This document shows, in pieces, positions 36,210-46,200 of a stretch of DNA of 64,000 nucleotides. How positions within the stretch are numbered: the first letter of the stretch is position 1; every line of letters starts with the position of its first letter. This DNA comes from Chloroflexi bacterium HGW-Chloroflexi-3 (GTDB lineage: Bacteria > Chloroflexota > Anaerolineae > Anaerolineales > Anaerolineaceae). A program made the position numbers and the translations under genes. The notes below the pieces were generated by a model that made no database searches, was not told where the DNA came from, and saw only the letters and a list, made by a program, of their open reading frames with translations. The stretch lies in contig PHBX01000008.1 in assembly GCA_002842045.1 (NCBI GenBank), positions 95,144 through 159,143 of the forward strand, in the 5' to 3' direction.

Positions 36210-37457
36210 ATGGAAGAACCAATTGTTGTCGGAATTGATATAGGTACCACCAAAGTATGCACGTTGATCGGCCGCATTGAAGGCGATCATGGTATTCGCA
36301 TCCTTGGTGTGGGGATTGAACCCTCCGCAGGCATCAAGAAAGGCACCATTATCGATTTAGCAGCTGCTTCCCAATCGGTTGCTCGTTCGGTGGAAAAAGC
36401 GCAACGCTCCTGTGGTCTGGAAGTCTCCGAAGCCTTTGTCAGTCTGGCTGGTTCGCAAATATCCTCAGTTAATAATCGCGGTGTTGCAGCTGTCACCGGG
36501 GGTGTTATTGATATCAATGACATGCACCGTGCATTAGAAGCCGCACAAGCTGTAAATATCCCGCATAATCGCGAAATTTTGCATGTTATCCAACGTGGTT
36601 TCATTGTCGATGGGCAGGAAGGTATCCGCTCCCCCATTGGGATGCATGGCTATCGCCTGGAAGTGGAAGCGCACATCATCACCGCTGCTGAATCCACCGT
36701 AGAAAATATTCGCCAGGCAGTGGAAGGCGCTGGAATCCAGGTGAGTCAATTCATTCTTAATCCTTTGGCATCAGCCGAGGTAGTGCTCTCTGAAACCGAG
36801 CGCAACATGGGTGTGATTGTCTGCGATATTGGTGGCGGCACCACTGATTTAGCCATCTATATCGACGGAGATGTCTGGCATACCATGGTATTGGCGGTGG
36901 GTGGAAATCACATCACCTCCGATATTGCCCATGGACTGCGCTTACCCATGGATGAAGCCGAGAAAGTTAAGAAACAATATGGTCATGCCATTAAAGCCGA
37001 AGTCGGAGAGGATGAATCCTTCCGTGTGCGTAGCTTTGGGGATGACCAGGTAACACAAATTCCCAGACGCGATCTATCGCATGTCATTGAAGCCCGCACG
37101 GAAGAGATCTTTGAACTTGTCTTACAGGAGATCAAACGCTCTGGATATGATGGTTTATTGCCAGCTGGCATGGTATTGACTGGCGGAAGCAGTCTCTTGC
37201 CGGGTATTCGTCCGCTGGCTAGTAAGGTGTTAGGTTTACCAGTTCGTCTGGCTAGACCTGAAAACCTGGTGGGGTTGGTGGATCAATTGCATTCACCTGC
37301 GTATGCCACCAGTGTCGGGTTACTCTATTTTGCTTTAGCGATGAACGAATCGGCAATGCCTGCGCGTGGTGGTGGTCGATTTGTATCGAAAGGAAGTGGT
37401 CCGGTAATTTCTAGACCATCTGACCATGACCGCAAACTGTTTTCGGGAGGAAGGATA
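36210..37457 (+). CDS. ftsA: FtsA, frame continuing into FtsZ without its own stop
   Basis: Actin-like membrane tether of the Z-ring. ATG 36210 has GGGAG upstream. Motifs: '[17 protein letters not shown]' (phosphate 1), '[16 protein letters not shown]' (phosphate 2) and '[14 protein letters not shown]' (adenosine), with the 1C domain between. After '[15 protein letters not shown]' the linker reads '[20 protein letters not shown]' and passes straight into the FtsZ ATG at 37458. The C-terminal amphipathic helix that anchors FtsA to the membrane and the stop codon are missing, while the FtsZ Shine-Dalgarno (GGGAGGAAGG) is kept. I read this as a deletion that joined the two frames, not as a natural FtsA-FtsZ fusion. 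As it stands the open frame is 36210-38174 (654 codons). Confidence 0.85.
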
Positions 37458-38446
37458 ATGGAATTTCAATCAGAATCATTTGCAAGAATAAAGGTTGTTG
37501 GTGTTGGCGGCGGTGGCTGCAATGCAGTAAACCGCATGATCCTGGAAGGCATGTCAGGAGTTGAGTTTATTGCCGTCAATACCGATGCACAGGCGTTACT
37601 GCTTTCCAAAGCAGAAACAAGGGTGCGTATCGGTGATAAGACTACTCGAGGCTTAGGTTCGGGTGGTAATCCAGAAATTGGTCAGAAAGCTGCTGAAGAA
37701 TCTGCAGAAGATCTGTACGAAGTGTTACGCGGATCAGACATGGTCTTCGTCACCGCCGGTTTAGGTGGTGGAACGGGTACAGGTGCTGCAGCAATCGTGG
37801 CTCAAATTGCTAAGGAAGTTGGCGCTTTGACCATTGGCGTAGTTACACGACCATTCACATTTGAAGGTGCTCGACGAACAAAATCAGCCGAAGGCGGTAT
37901 TACCCGCTTGAAAGAGCATGCAGACACCTTGATCGTCATTCCGAATGACCGCTTATTGCAGATCGTTGATAAACGAGCAAGCCTGCAAGATGCTTTTCGA
38001 ATCGCAGACGATGTCTTACATCAAGGCATTCAAGGTATTTCTGAGTTAATTACAGTTCCAGGAATGATTAATCTTGATTTTGCTGATGTTCGTGCGATCA
38101 TGAGTGAGGGTGGCGCAGCATTGATGGCGGTCGGTCGAGCCTCTGGTGAAGATCGTGCCCGCACCCGGATGTAAATCTCATCTTTGGTGCTGTCATCGAT
38201 GAAAACATGGGCGATGAAGTACGCATTACGGTCATAGCCACTGGTTTTGACCGTGCGGGCGTTCGCCAAAACCCGGCTTTTGAAACGAAACCGGTGAGCA
38301 AGAGTGATGAAATAAGACCTCACACCTCGAGCTCTCCCCATCGACAGGAAAGAGTCGCAACGGCGCCCACTGATTTCCAATCTAGTATGATCAATACGGA
38401 CGACCTCGATATTCCCGCTTTCTTACGCAACCGCTCACAACGCTAA
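37458..38446 (+). pseudogene. ftsZ: FtsZ, broken by an internal deletion and frameshift
   Basis: FtsZ is the tubulin-like GTPase of the division ring. The N-terminal domain is intact: '[17 protein letters not shown]', '[12 protein letters not shown]', the tubulin signature '[17 protein letters not shown]', '[11 protein letters not shown]' and '[19 protein letters not shown]'. At 'GRASGEDRA' (about 38157) homology stops; after a few bases it resumes in another frame at '[29 protein letters not shown]' and runs to the normal C-terminal tail 'DLDIPAFLRNRSQ' and a stop at 38446. About 50-54 residues (the 'AISSPLL...G.NIT' segment) are absent. The upstream frame ends at TAA 38172. GTPase site present, C-terminal domain destroyed; an essential gene should not look like this in a single-copy state. 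Confidence 0.9.
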
Positions 38447-38623
38447 GCGGAAAAATCCTCCCAGATTCTTACAGTTTTTGCCTTCAATACCGTAAGAATT
38501 AACGAAGGGGGCTGTGTCGCAGGAATTCGCTCCACTACATCGTTCAAAATTTGATCCATTGGTCCTTCCACTTACTCCACACAAACCGCGTTACAAAACT
38601 CCCCACAATTTTTGAAACGCAAC

Positions 38624-38655
38624 AAAAAACACCGGAACGCGCACGGTGTTTTTTC
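38624..38655 (+). terminator. Terminator of the dcw cluster
   Basis: AAAAAACACCG / CGGTGTTTTTT, a perfect 11-bp stem with a 9-nt loop and a T-rich exit, 180 bp after the ftsZ stop. The symmetric A and T tracts mean it could act in both directions. Confidence 0.85.
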
Positions 38656-38806
38656 TATCTCAATATATCGGGGCAAGCGGGTGTTTTGAGACCTTTCTTC
38701 CTCGAATTTTTTAACATTGCAAATTTCCACATTAATAGCATTATGGTCACCATTACCCACTTGTAGGAATTAATCCAACTTTTACGCATGATACCCCCAA
38801 ATATGT

Positions 38807-38822
38807 ACCGCATATATAGGGC
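38807..38822 (+). promoter_or_regulatory. Possible NrdR box, upstream copy
   Basis: ACCGCATATATAGGGC shares the 11-base core CATATATAGGG with the palindrome at 38971-38988 and fits the general NrdR pattern (C-A-x-A-T-A-T-x-G) in most positions. It lies 165 bp from the other copy. Confidence 0.4.
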
Positions 38823-38908
38823 AAAAAATTGTTTATTCTTACATTTAATGTTATAGAATTTTTATTCTAATATCATTAAAATTTTAAGCAAAACGTTTCT
38901 TAATTCGC

Positions 38909-38937
38909 TTGCAGTCATGATTCTCTTGTGCTAGAAT
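38909..38937 (+). promoter_or_regulatory. Possible promoter of nrdR-nrdJ
   Basis: TTGCAG (38909-38914) and TAGAAT (38932-38937) with a 17-bp spacer. A second candidate, an extended -10, lies about 60 bp downstream. Confidence 0.5.
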
Positions 38938-38970
38938 AAAACCCATAGATATAAGCCTTTAATTTTTTAT

Positions 38971-38999
38971 ACCCCCATATATAGGGGTTTTGTTATAAT
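38971..38999 (+). promoter_or_regulatory. Extended -10 promoter with operator palindrome in the -35 position (NrdR-type)
   Basis: ACCCCCATATATAGGGGT (38971-38988) is an 18-bp near-palindrome. It ends three bases before TGTTATAAT (38991-38999), an extended -10 with no recognisable -35. A repressor bound there would block the promoter. NrdR represses ribonucleotide reductase genes from such AT-centred palindromes, and nrdR itself is the first gene, so autoregulation is likely. Confidence 0.55.
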
Positions 39000-39056
39000 T
39001 TGGATTTAGTTTTTCATCGTCATACAAGCTTGTAAATCCATATTGAGGGAGCTTTC

Positions 39057-39506
39057 TTGAACTGTCCGTATTGTCATAGTGATAAATCGAGGGTTATTGA
39101 TACGACTCATGATGCCAGAGGTGGTGTGCGCAGGCGTCGCGAATGTGAAAGCTGTCATCAACGCTTCAGCACCTACGAACGCCCCATTCTGGCAACTCCG
39201 CTCATCATCAAAAGAGATAGTACCCGCGAGGAGTTCGATCGCGAAAAATTACACCGTGGCATTCGCATTGCCTGTGTCAAAAGACCAGTCACCGCTGCTC
39301 AAATTGACAATCTGGTATCCGAAATCGAAACCGCTCTTCAAAAATTAGGGCGCTCAGAAGTCTCTTCGCGTGTGGTCGGTGATATGGCATTTAATGGTTT
39401 AAAAGAGCTCGATCTGATTGCCTACATCCGGTATGCCATCGTTTACCTGCGCCTGGATGATTTGAATGCCATCAGAACTGAAATCGATCGATTGTTAGAA
39501 TCCTAA
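39057..39506 (+). CDS. nrdR: Transcriptional repressor NrdR
   Basis: 149 residues. Zinc-ribbon plus ATP-cone repressor of ribonucleotide reductase genes. 'MNCPYCHSDKSRVIDT' and 'RRRRECESCHQRFSTYER' form the four-cysteine zinc ribbon; 'LIIKRDSTREEFDREKLHRGIRIACVKRPV' starts the ATP cone that senses dATP/ATP. 'YIRYAIVYLRLDDL' is the usual end. It uses a TTG start at 39057, set by GGGAG six bases upstream and by the family N-terminus. nrdJ follows after 17 bp, so regulator and target are in one operon. Confidence 0.95.
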   Translation: MNCPYCHSDKSRVIDTTHDARGGVRRRRECESCHQRFSTYERPILATPLIIKRDSTREEFDREKLHRGIRIACVKRPVTAAQIDNLVSEIETALQKLGRSEVSSRVVGDMAFNGLKELDLIAYIRYAIVYLRLDDLNAIRTEIDRLLES

Positions 39507-39523
39507 TTTATTGGAGGTAGATA

Positions 39524-42121
39524 ATGACTGTAGTATCAAATTCAAATCAAAAAGTCAGTAGTTCCGGATTGCTGCCAACACCCCCGCTTCCGAAAGGACT
39601 ACCCACGATTGAACTTTCAGAAAACTCAAGGAAAATTTTGGTCAAGCGATACCTCCGACGCGGCCATAATGGTGAACCGGTTGAAAGCATTGAAGAAATG
39701 TTCTGGCGGGTTGCCTATCACGTTGCCAAAGTCGAAGAAAATTGGAACAGCGATCCCATTGAACGCGCCAAAGAATTCTATCGCATGTTAATCGACAAGC
39801 GCTTCTTCCCCAATTCTCCCACCTTTACCGGTGCCGGCACACCCCTGGGACAATTAGCCGCCTGTTTTGTGCTACCGATCGATGATGATATGGGACGTTC
39901 CTCTGCTGGCATCTTCCAGACCCTGCGCGACGCTGCCCTCATTCAACAGACCGGCGGTGGAAATGGCTTTGGCTTCTCACGTTTACGCCCCAAAAATTCT
40001 CTCGTCAAATCCTCTGCTGGCAATGCCACCGGACCGGTTGGCTTCCTGCGCGTATACGATCACGCCTTTGGAGAAGTTGCCCAGGGTGGCACCCGTCGCG
40101 GTGCCAATATGGCCGTCCTGCGTGTCGATCATCCGGATATCGAGGATTTCATCTCCTGCAAGACCAATGAAAATGCCATCACCAACTTCAATATCTCAGT
40201 CGGTATTACCGATGACTTCATGCGCGCGGTGGAAAACGACGACGACTGGGAACTGCGCTTCCCGGATATCAACCATCCCGACCACAAGCATTTCGAAGGC
40301 ACCATCGATCAGATTGAAGCCGCTGGCTATCCCATCCTCACCCACCGCACCGTCAAAGCCCGTGATCTGTTCTCAAAAATTGTGAAACAGGCGCATCACA
40401 ATGGCGAACCGGGCATGCTCTTCCTGGATGCTGCCAATCGTTCCAATCCCGTACCACAATTATACGAGTTGGAAGCCACCAACCCCTGTGGTGAGCAATG
40501 GTTGGGACCCTACGAAAACTGCTGCCTGGGATCCATCAACCTCTCGCGCCACATCAATGAAGACGGCGTCATCGATTGGGAACAACTGCGCCAGGATGTG
40601 GAGCTCTCCACCATCTTCCTGGATGATGTGGTCGAAGCCAACGCTTACGTCCCAGCCGTCCCACAACTGCGTGAAGCCGCCCTGCGAGCCCGCCGCATCG
40701 GACTGGGTATCATGGGGCTGGCGGACATGATGTATTATGCCGGCATCCGCTATGGTTCACCCGAAGGGCAGGACTTTGGTGCCCAGGTGATGGAATTTGT
40801 GCGCTACCACGCCATGCAGACCAGCATTGAACTGGCCAAAAGCCGTGGATCATTCCCAGCTATCACAGGCTCGATTTACGACCCCGAAAACATCACCTGG
40901 CAACCCCCTGTCAGTATCCTCGATTTCCACAACGACTATGGCCGTCCTGACCTGGATTGGGATGCGATCGTCGAGCAGATTCGAGCACACGGTATTCGCA
41001 ACGCCGCCCAGACCACCGTCGCCCCCACCGGGACCATCTCGACTGTCGCAGGTTGTGAAGGTTACGGCTGTGAACCTGTGTTTGCCCTGGCCTACATTCG
41101 CCACGTCAACGACAACGGCAAAGACCTTCAATTGACCTATGCCAGCCCGGCATTCGAAAAAGCACTGGAACATCTGGGTATGAACCAGGATAAACGCCAG
41201 GAAGTCTTCGAGCAGGTCATGCAGATGGGCAGCTGCCAATCGCTCGACGACATTCCCACCTTTGTGCGCAATGCTTTCGTGGTATCCTCCGATATCAGCG
41301 CCGAGGAGCACGTCCGCATGCAGGCAGCTCTGCAGGTCTATGTGGATAACTCACTCTCCAAGACCATCAACTTTCCGCCTGGCGCGACAGAAGAGGATGT
41401 TGCCACCGCCTACCAGCTCGCCTGGGAATTAGGCTGCAAGGGCATCACCGTCTATGTCACCGGCTCCCGCGAGACCGTCGTGCTCGAGACGCATGCCACC
41501 GCGAAAGAGAAAGTAAAAGAAATCACACCGGCACCTGCGCCATTACCCACTGCCGCCACCGAACAATCGATTTTGTGGTCAGAGAGCAAAAAACCACGCC
41601 CCCGCTACCTGAACGGTTTCACCTATCAGATCGGCACCCCGCTCGGTAAAGCCTTTGTGACCATCAACGAAAATGGCGATTACCAGCCCTTCGAAGTCTT
41701 CATCAACTCCGCTAAAGCCGGCTCAGATACTGCTGCCGTCTCCGAGGCAATTGCTCGCCTGGTTTCCTACATCCTGCGCCTGATCTCCCCGGTGGAGCCC
41801 AGCAAACGTCTGCGCGATGTTATCAGCCAGTTGAACGGCATCGGTGGTGGACGCCCGCTCGGCTTCGGCCCCAACCGCGTGCGCTCCTTACCCGATGGTC
41901 TGGCGCAGATCATGACCGATTATATCCAGGGGCGCGAAGAACGCCTGGCTGGCTTGCCTGATGGCGAAAAACCCAAAAACGGCCAGAAACCCTGGGTGGA
42001 AGTGCCGGCAACCCAGCACATGATGCAAATCGGCGACCTCTGCCCCGAGTGCGGCGAAGCCGCCTTCGTCAACGAAGAAGGCTGCCGCAAATGCTACGCC
42101 TGCAGCTACTCGGAATGCTAG
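39524..42121 (+). CDS. nrdJ: Adenosylcobalamin-dependent (class II) ribonucleotide reductase
   Basis: 865 residues. Reduces ribonucleotides to deoxyribonucleotides with B12 as radical source, independent of oxygen. Motifs: '[10 protein letters not shown]', '[11 protein letters not shown]' with the first redox Cys, '[15 protein letters not shown]', '[18 protein letters not shown]', '[25 protein letters not shown]' with the NPCGE active-site Cys and Glu, '[17 protein letters not shown]' and '[13 protein letters not shown]'. The C-terminal '[21 protein letters not shown]' supplies the CxxC pairs that recharge the active site. GGAGG precedes the ATG. The gene is clearly more GC-rich, with G/C third positions, than the preceding dcw genes. 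A strong terminator follows. Confidence 0.95.
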   Translation: MTVVSNSNQKVSSSGLLPTPPLPKGLPTIELSENSRKILVKRYLRRGHNGEPVESIEEMFWRVAYHVAKVEENWNSDPIERAKEFYRMLIDKRFFPNSPTFTGAGTPLGQLAACFVLPIDDDMGRSSAGIFQTLRDAALIQQTGGGNGFGFSRLRPKNSLVKSSAGNATGPVGFLRVYDHAFGEVAQGGTRRGANMAVLRVDHPDIEDFISCKTNENAITNFNISVGITDDFMRAVENDDDWELRFPDINHPDHKHFEGTIDQIEAAGYPILTHRTVKARDLFSKIVKQAHHNGEPGMLFLDAANRSNPVPQLYELEATNPCGEQWLGPYENCCLGSINLSRHINEDGVIDWEQLRQDVELSTIFLDDVVEANAYVPAVPQLREAALRARRIGLGIMGLADMMYYAGIRYGSPEGQDFGAQVMEFVRYHAMQTSIELAKSRGSFPAITGSIYDPENITWQPPVSILDFHNDYGRPDLDWDAIVEQIRAHGIRNAAQTTVAPTGTISTVAGCEGYGCEPVFALAYIRHVNDNGKDLQLTYASPAFEKALEHLGMNQDKRQEVFEQVMQMGSCQSLDDIPTFVRNAFVVSSDISAEEHVRMQAALQVYVDNSLSKTINFPPGATEEDVATAYQLAWELGCKGITVYVTGSRETVVLETHATAKEKVKEITPAPAPLPTAATEQSILWSESKKPRPRYLNGFTYQIGTPLGKAFVTINENGDYQPFEVFINSAKAGSDTAAVSEAIARLVSYILRLISPVEPSKRLRDVISQLNGIGGGRPLGFGPNRVRSLPDGLAQIMTDYIQGREERLAGLPDGEKPKNGQKPWVEVPATQHMMQIGDLCPECGEAAFVNEEGCRKCYACSYSEC

Positions 42122-42141
42122 GAATTCTCTCATAATCGTAC

Positions 42142-42168
42142 GGGCGGTTCCCAGAACCGCCCTTTTTG
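42142..42168 (+). terminator. Rho-independent terminator of nrdJ
   Basis: GGGCGGTTC / GAACCGCCC, a perfect 9-bp GC-rich stem with a 3-nt CCA loop, followed by TTTTTGTTT, 20 bp after the nrdJ stop. Confidence 0.95.
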
Positions 42169-42179
42169 TTTATACACCT

Positions 42180-42327
42180 GGTGCATTGCACTTTGATTAC
42201 ACAACCGGTGCATTGCACTTTGTATACACAACCGGTGCATTGCACTTTGTTTACGCAACCGGTGCATTGCACTTTGATTACACAACCGGTGCATTGCACT
42301 TTGATTACACAACCGGTGCATTGCACT
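42180..42327. repeat. 27-bp tandem repeat, five full units plus a partial sixth
   Basis: Units start at 42180, 42207, 42234, 42261, 42288 and 42315; each begins GGTGCATTGCACTTTG and ends ACAACC. Units 1, 4 and 5 are identical; 2 and 3 differ by two or three bases in the middle. Each contains the 5+1+5 palindrome GTGCATTGCAC. Because the period is a multiple of three and has no stops, open frames appear in several frames, but none has a start signal. The sixth unit is also the left end of the inverted-repeat element at 42315-42396. Confidence 0.95.
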
Positions 42328-42396
42328 TGGTGATGATCGAGAAATACCATCTTGCAGGAGTACCCTATAAACAACTCAGCAGAAGTGCATTGCACC
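42315..42396. mobile_element. Short inverted-repeat element, family 1, copy A
   Basis: 82 bp bounded by GGTGCATTGCACTT on the left and AAGTGCATTGCACC on the right, a 14-bp terminal inverted repeat with one mismatch. The interior (TGATGATCGAGAAATACCATCTTG) is matched in degenerate form in copy B at 42668-42750. No coding capacity, so a MITE- or REP-like element is the best description. Confidence 0.55.
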
Positions 42397-42667
42397 TTTA
42401 GTTTGTAGCTCGTAAATCGTAAAAAAGTCAGAACTGGGATTTACAGGATTACCCATTCTCACCATGCCCCGCGACAATCCATATGTATGGGATAAGCAGC
42501 GGATATAAGACCCGGCCACCACCCAAAATTCCCATCATCCGATGCTTCGCCCACCACCTCCGAGCACACCAGGATTACTTGCGCCCCTCAGCCATTGAAA
42601 AACCCTTGAACTTTGATTTGCGTGATTATATGATCGACTATGATGTCATCCAGCTCCCCTTCCCTCC

Positions 42668-42750
42668 GGTGCGCTGCACTTGATGATTAGAAATCTCCAC
42701 CATCTTGTAAAATAACTCTGAAAATAAGTCTGGCAGAGATGCTGTGCACC
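42668..42750. mobile_element. Short inverted-repeat element, family 1, copy B (degenerate)
   Basis: 83 bp from GGTGCGCTGCACTT to GATGCTGTGCACC. The interior (TGATGATTAGAAATCTCCACCATC) aligns with copy A, including the shared ACCATCTTG. Terminal repeats are worn, so this copy is older. A single palindrome of the same type, GGTGCAATGCACC, occurs at 57370-57382. Confidence 0.5.
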
Positions 42751-42914
42751 TTGAAGCACAAACCTCCGATATCTTTCCACAAATGGACAAATCATTTGAA
42801 ATTCCAATTACCGAAAAATTATCAAAATTCCAAAATTTCATTCATTCGAAAAATTTACTGATTTCTCGATCATTTGAATTGCCACCCCCCATTCGGGCAT
42901 CATCCCCATCGTAC

Positions 42915-43015
42915 GGGTAAAGCATTTGATTTCCAGGCAAACAGAAAATTTCCAAAAAAGAATAGTTGCCGGAAGACGAGTCAACTTTGAGGATAAATAA
43001 TCAAATGCTTTACCC
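42915..43015. mobile_element. Inverted-repeat element, family 2, copy 1 (101 bp)
   Basis: Begins GGGTAAAGCATTTGATT and ends with its exact complement AATCAAATGCTTTACCC: a perfect 17-bp terminal inverted repeat. A second complete copy lies at 56028-56126 with almost no similarity inside, and a single end at 56316-56329 beside a RAYT-type transposase remnant. Non-coding; probably mobilised in trans. Confidence 0.75.
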
Positions 43016-43150
43016 CTTACCGCACCGGCTATCATTCCATATTTTATGATCCGATTTATTTGATTTTATGATGGACTATGATGGGATCATTTCCCATTCG
43101 ATGACAACGGTATCCCCTCAGTTCAATTCTCAAATCTCATTCCTCAAAAA

Positions 43151-43180
43151 TTAACACCATTTCCCTTCTTCCTATATAAT
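43151..43180 (+). promoter_or_regulatory. Promoter of the Ser/Thr kinase gene
   Basis: TTAACA (43151-43156) and TATAAT (43175-43180) with an 18-bp spacer (TATATA two bases earlier gives 16). The gene starts 40 bp later behind GAGGGGG. Confidence 0.5.
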
Positions 43181-43219
43181 TATTAAAAATCATGAACTCC
43201 ACGAGGGGGTTAATAATCA

Positions 43220-46200
43220 ATGGACTTAAGTGGTAAAACAATTGACCGCTACCAGATTTTGGAACAGCTCGGCCAGGGTGGGATGGCAACAGTTTTTTTG
43301 GCATTTGATACACGTCTGGAATGCAATGTAGCATTGAAAATAATCCGTAAAGATGCTTTTCCACCAGTTATTCTTGAAAAAATCTTAAAACGTTTCGAAC
43401 GTGAAGCGAAATCTATGGCCAGACTTAATCATCCAAATATCGTTCGTGTGATTGATTATGGTTATATTGAAGGGTCCCCATTTCTTGTTATGCCTTATAT
43501 CCCTTCAGGTACCCTGAAAGAAAAAATAAACCACTATTTCTCATATTCATCCGCCGCAAAAATTTTGGTTCCAATATCTCGTGCACTTGCATATGCCCAT
43601 GATCAGAAAATCATTCATAGAGACATAAAACCTTCTAATATATTAATTACTCAATCTGGAGAACCATTATTATCCGATTTTGGTATTGCAAAAATTTTAG
43701 AGGAGGTCGATGGCAATACTCTCACCAGCACTGGCATGGGTTTGGGAACACCAGAATATATGGCACCTGAACAATGGCATGGTAAAACGTATGGGAATAC
43801 GGACCAATACGCTCTGGGTGTTATGTTTTTTGAAATGATCACTGAACACAAACCTTATACCGCTGCAACTCCTCCAGAAGTAATGCTTAAACAAGCAACA
43901 GAACCTTTGCCACGTCCCAGATTATTCAAACCTGACCTACCGGAAAAGGTGGAATATATGATTATGAAAATGATGGATAAAAATGCAGATTGCAGATATC
44001 CCAATATGCAGATTTTATCTGTTGAATTAGAAAAAATCGCAAGAGATTCCCTTGATCAAATTATTATTTTTGAAGCAAATGAATCAACGATCAATAATTC
44101 AAATTTTGAATTAAGCGATATTGAAACAATAACCATAGAAAATGAAAGTGTCACTTTCGTGAAGGAGAAAAATAAAAAAAGTGAAATATTAAATGAAATG
44201 GATAAAGAGAAAATTCATTCTCAAGAAAAGATAGGAAAAGAAATTTTGAAACCAGAAGATAATCAAAATGGTCATGGCTTGATAAAAATTCATGATCCTG
44301 ACAGGCATATAGATCAATTCAATGAAAACCAAAAAGAAGGATCAGTAAAATCCGCTGGAAATAATGAAGAAAAAGTAGGAACCAGGATAAATTCAAATTG
44401 GTGGAAGTGGTTTCTAGCGATTGTATTGATTTTCGGTGCATTAATATTTATCTACTTTAATTTTTTCCAACCTGATGATTATCAAAGAATTATTTCCTTG
44501 TTTGGGCCAGCGGAAACCCAAATAATGGGGACACATACAGAAACAGCATCACCAACAAAAACAATCACTTTAACGCCTACTTTGGAAAGTACTCCAACAA
44601 TCGAACCAAGCCCTACTTTCACTCCAACATCTATTGTTTATAAATTGCCATATATCATTTCACCTGAAAATGCTGCCCAGGTGACACTCATCCGAAATAT
44701 CGGAAATGGACAGATTAACGATCTGGATTTTTCTCCGGATGGGAAACAAATTGCTATTGCTTCAGCAAGTGGAGTAGCAATTTTGGATAGTAACACATTG
44801 GAAATGGTGAATAATATAAATACTGGGGTTTGGGTAGAAAGTATTAAGAATGCTCCAAATGGAGAAACCCTTGCCATAAGTTTGAATGATTTCACCATCC
44901 AAATTTGGAACATTAATACTGGACAATTAATCACAACCTTGAAAGGCCATACCAATTCGGTAACCTCCTTATCTTTTTCTCCCGATGGTTCAATTCTGGC
45001 ATCGTCATCTTCCGATAAAACGATTATGATTTGGAATGTTGAATCTGCAAGATTGATAAAGAAGGTAACAGGTCATAGTGGGGAAGTATTTAGTGTCGAC
45101 TTTTCCCCCGATGGAACCCAATTAATCTCAGGGTCATCTGACAAGACAATCCGGTTATGGGAGACTGAAAAATTCACAGTATTGAATACATTCACTGAAA
45201 GTAAAAGTTATGTCGATAGTGTTAAATTTTCACCGAATGGTAAATATTTTGCTGCAGGATCGAGAAACGGTGAAATTCGAATTTATGAACTAGAGACTGG
45301 AAACCAGATGAAATACCTAGACCAAAAATCTGGTTCCATTAGCAGCATTTGTTTTTCGCCTGACGGAAAACTCATCGCTTCGGGTAAATGGAATGCAATT
45401 GTTGAAGTATGGAATATTGAAAACGAAGAGGTCATACTTACTACACAAAATCATACGCAAACTGTTAGTGATATTACTTTCTCACCTGACGGAAGTAAAC
45501 TGGCAGTTGGTTCTTTTGATACTCATTTTTCTTTGATTGATTTACAGGAAGACAAGTTAAAACTTTCATCCGGTTCAGAAATATATCCAGGTGGTGGTTA
45601 TTTAAGATTTGCCAAAGATGGAATTTGTTTTTATCTAATTGATTGGAATTCCATCAGGGTTTTCAACGCCTTAACAGGAGATATTGTTTATCGCAAGGAA
45701 ACTATTGATAATGGATCTCTATTAACATTCTCAAATGATGACACTTTTATAATGAGAGGGAAAACAGATAATTCTCTGGAAGTATTCAATTTATCGAATG
45801 GTGAGGTCAATAGTAACCTCATCGGGCATACTGATAAAATAAATTTTGTTGCGCTTTCTCACAATGATCAATATATTGCCACTTCATCTTCAGACAAAAC
45901 AGTAAAAATTTGGCTTCCAATGGATGGCGCATTGATACAATCCATTGATATGCAAGATGGTTATGTAATAAAAATAGAATTTCATAATGATGATAATTTA
46001 TTATTCATACACACGAATTATCCATCTTCTATACAAATTTGGAATATTACCAGCGGCAACTTTGAGAAATCGTATAACTATGCTGGAAAAGTATCTCCAG
46101 ATAGATCAATGATGGCTACTGTTGTGGATAAAAGAAATATTCAATTAATCGATATAAAAACAAGAGAAAATCTATTTAAACTAACGGGTCATTTAGGCAA

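Larger units (their letters stand above)
38447..39056. other. Intergenic region ftsZ-nrdR (610 bp)
   Basis: Holds the ftsZ terminator (38624-38655), two operator-like sites (38807-38822 and 38971-38988), and two possible promoters for nrdR-nrdJ (38909-38937 and 38992-38999). The short open frames on either strand have no homology and overlap the hairpin. No RNA gene or cobalamin riboswitch could be recognised, although the downstream enzyme uses B12. Confidence 0.5.
42397..43219. other. Intergenic region with repeat elements, no gene
   Basis: Between the nrdJ-side repeats and the kinase gene. It contains element copy B (42668-42750), the 101-bp inverted-repeat element (42915-43015) and the kinase promoter (43151-43180). 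Short open frames have no homology, no start signals and cross the repeats. The rest shows nothing I can name. Confidence 0.6.

Noticed and set aside
36210..38174. Natural FtsA-FtsZ fusion protein
   Set aside because: The ftsZ ribosome-binding site and ATG are kept at the junction, FtsA lacks its C-terminal helix, and ftsZ itself is broken further on, so damage is the simpler reading.
38447..39056. Cobalamin riboswitch before the B12-dependent reductase
   Set aside because: I could not find the B12-box or a convincing set of stems; palindromic operators explain the visible structure better.
42180..42327. CRISPR array
   Set aside because: Units follow each other without unique spacers and no cas gene is near.
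42069..42395. Open frames across the 27-bp repeats encoding 9-residue repeats
   Set aside because: They exist in several frames on both strands because the repeat length is a multiple of three; no start signal, no homology, and they overlap the nrdJ terminator.
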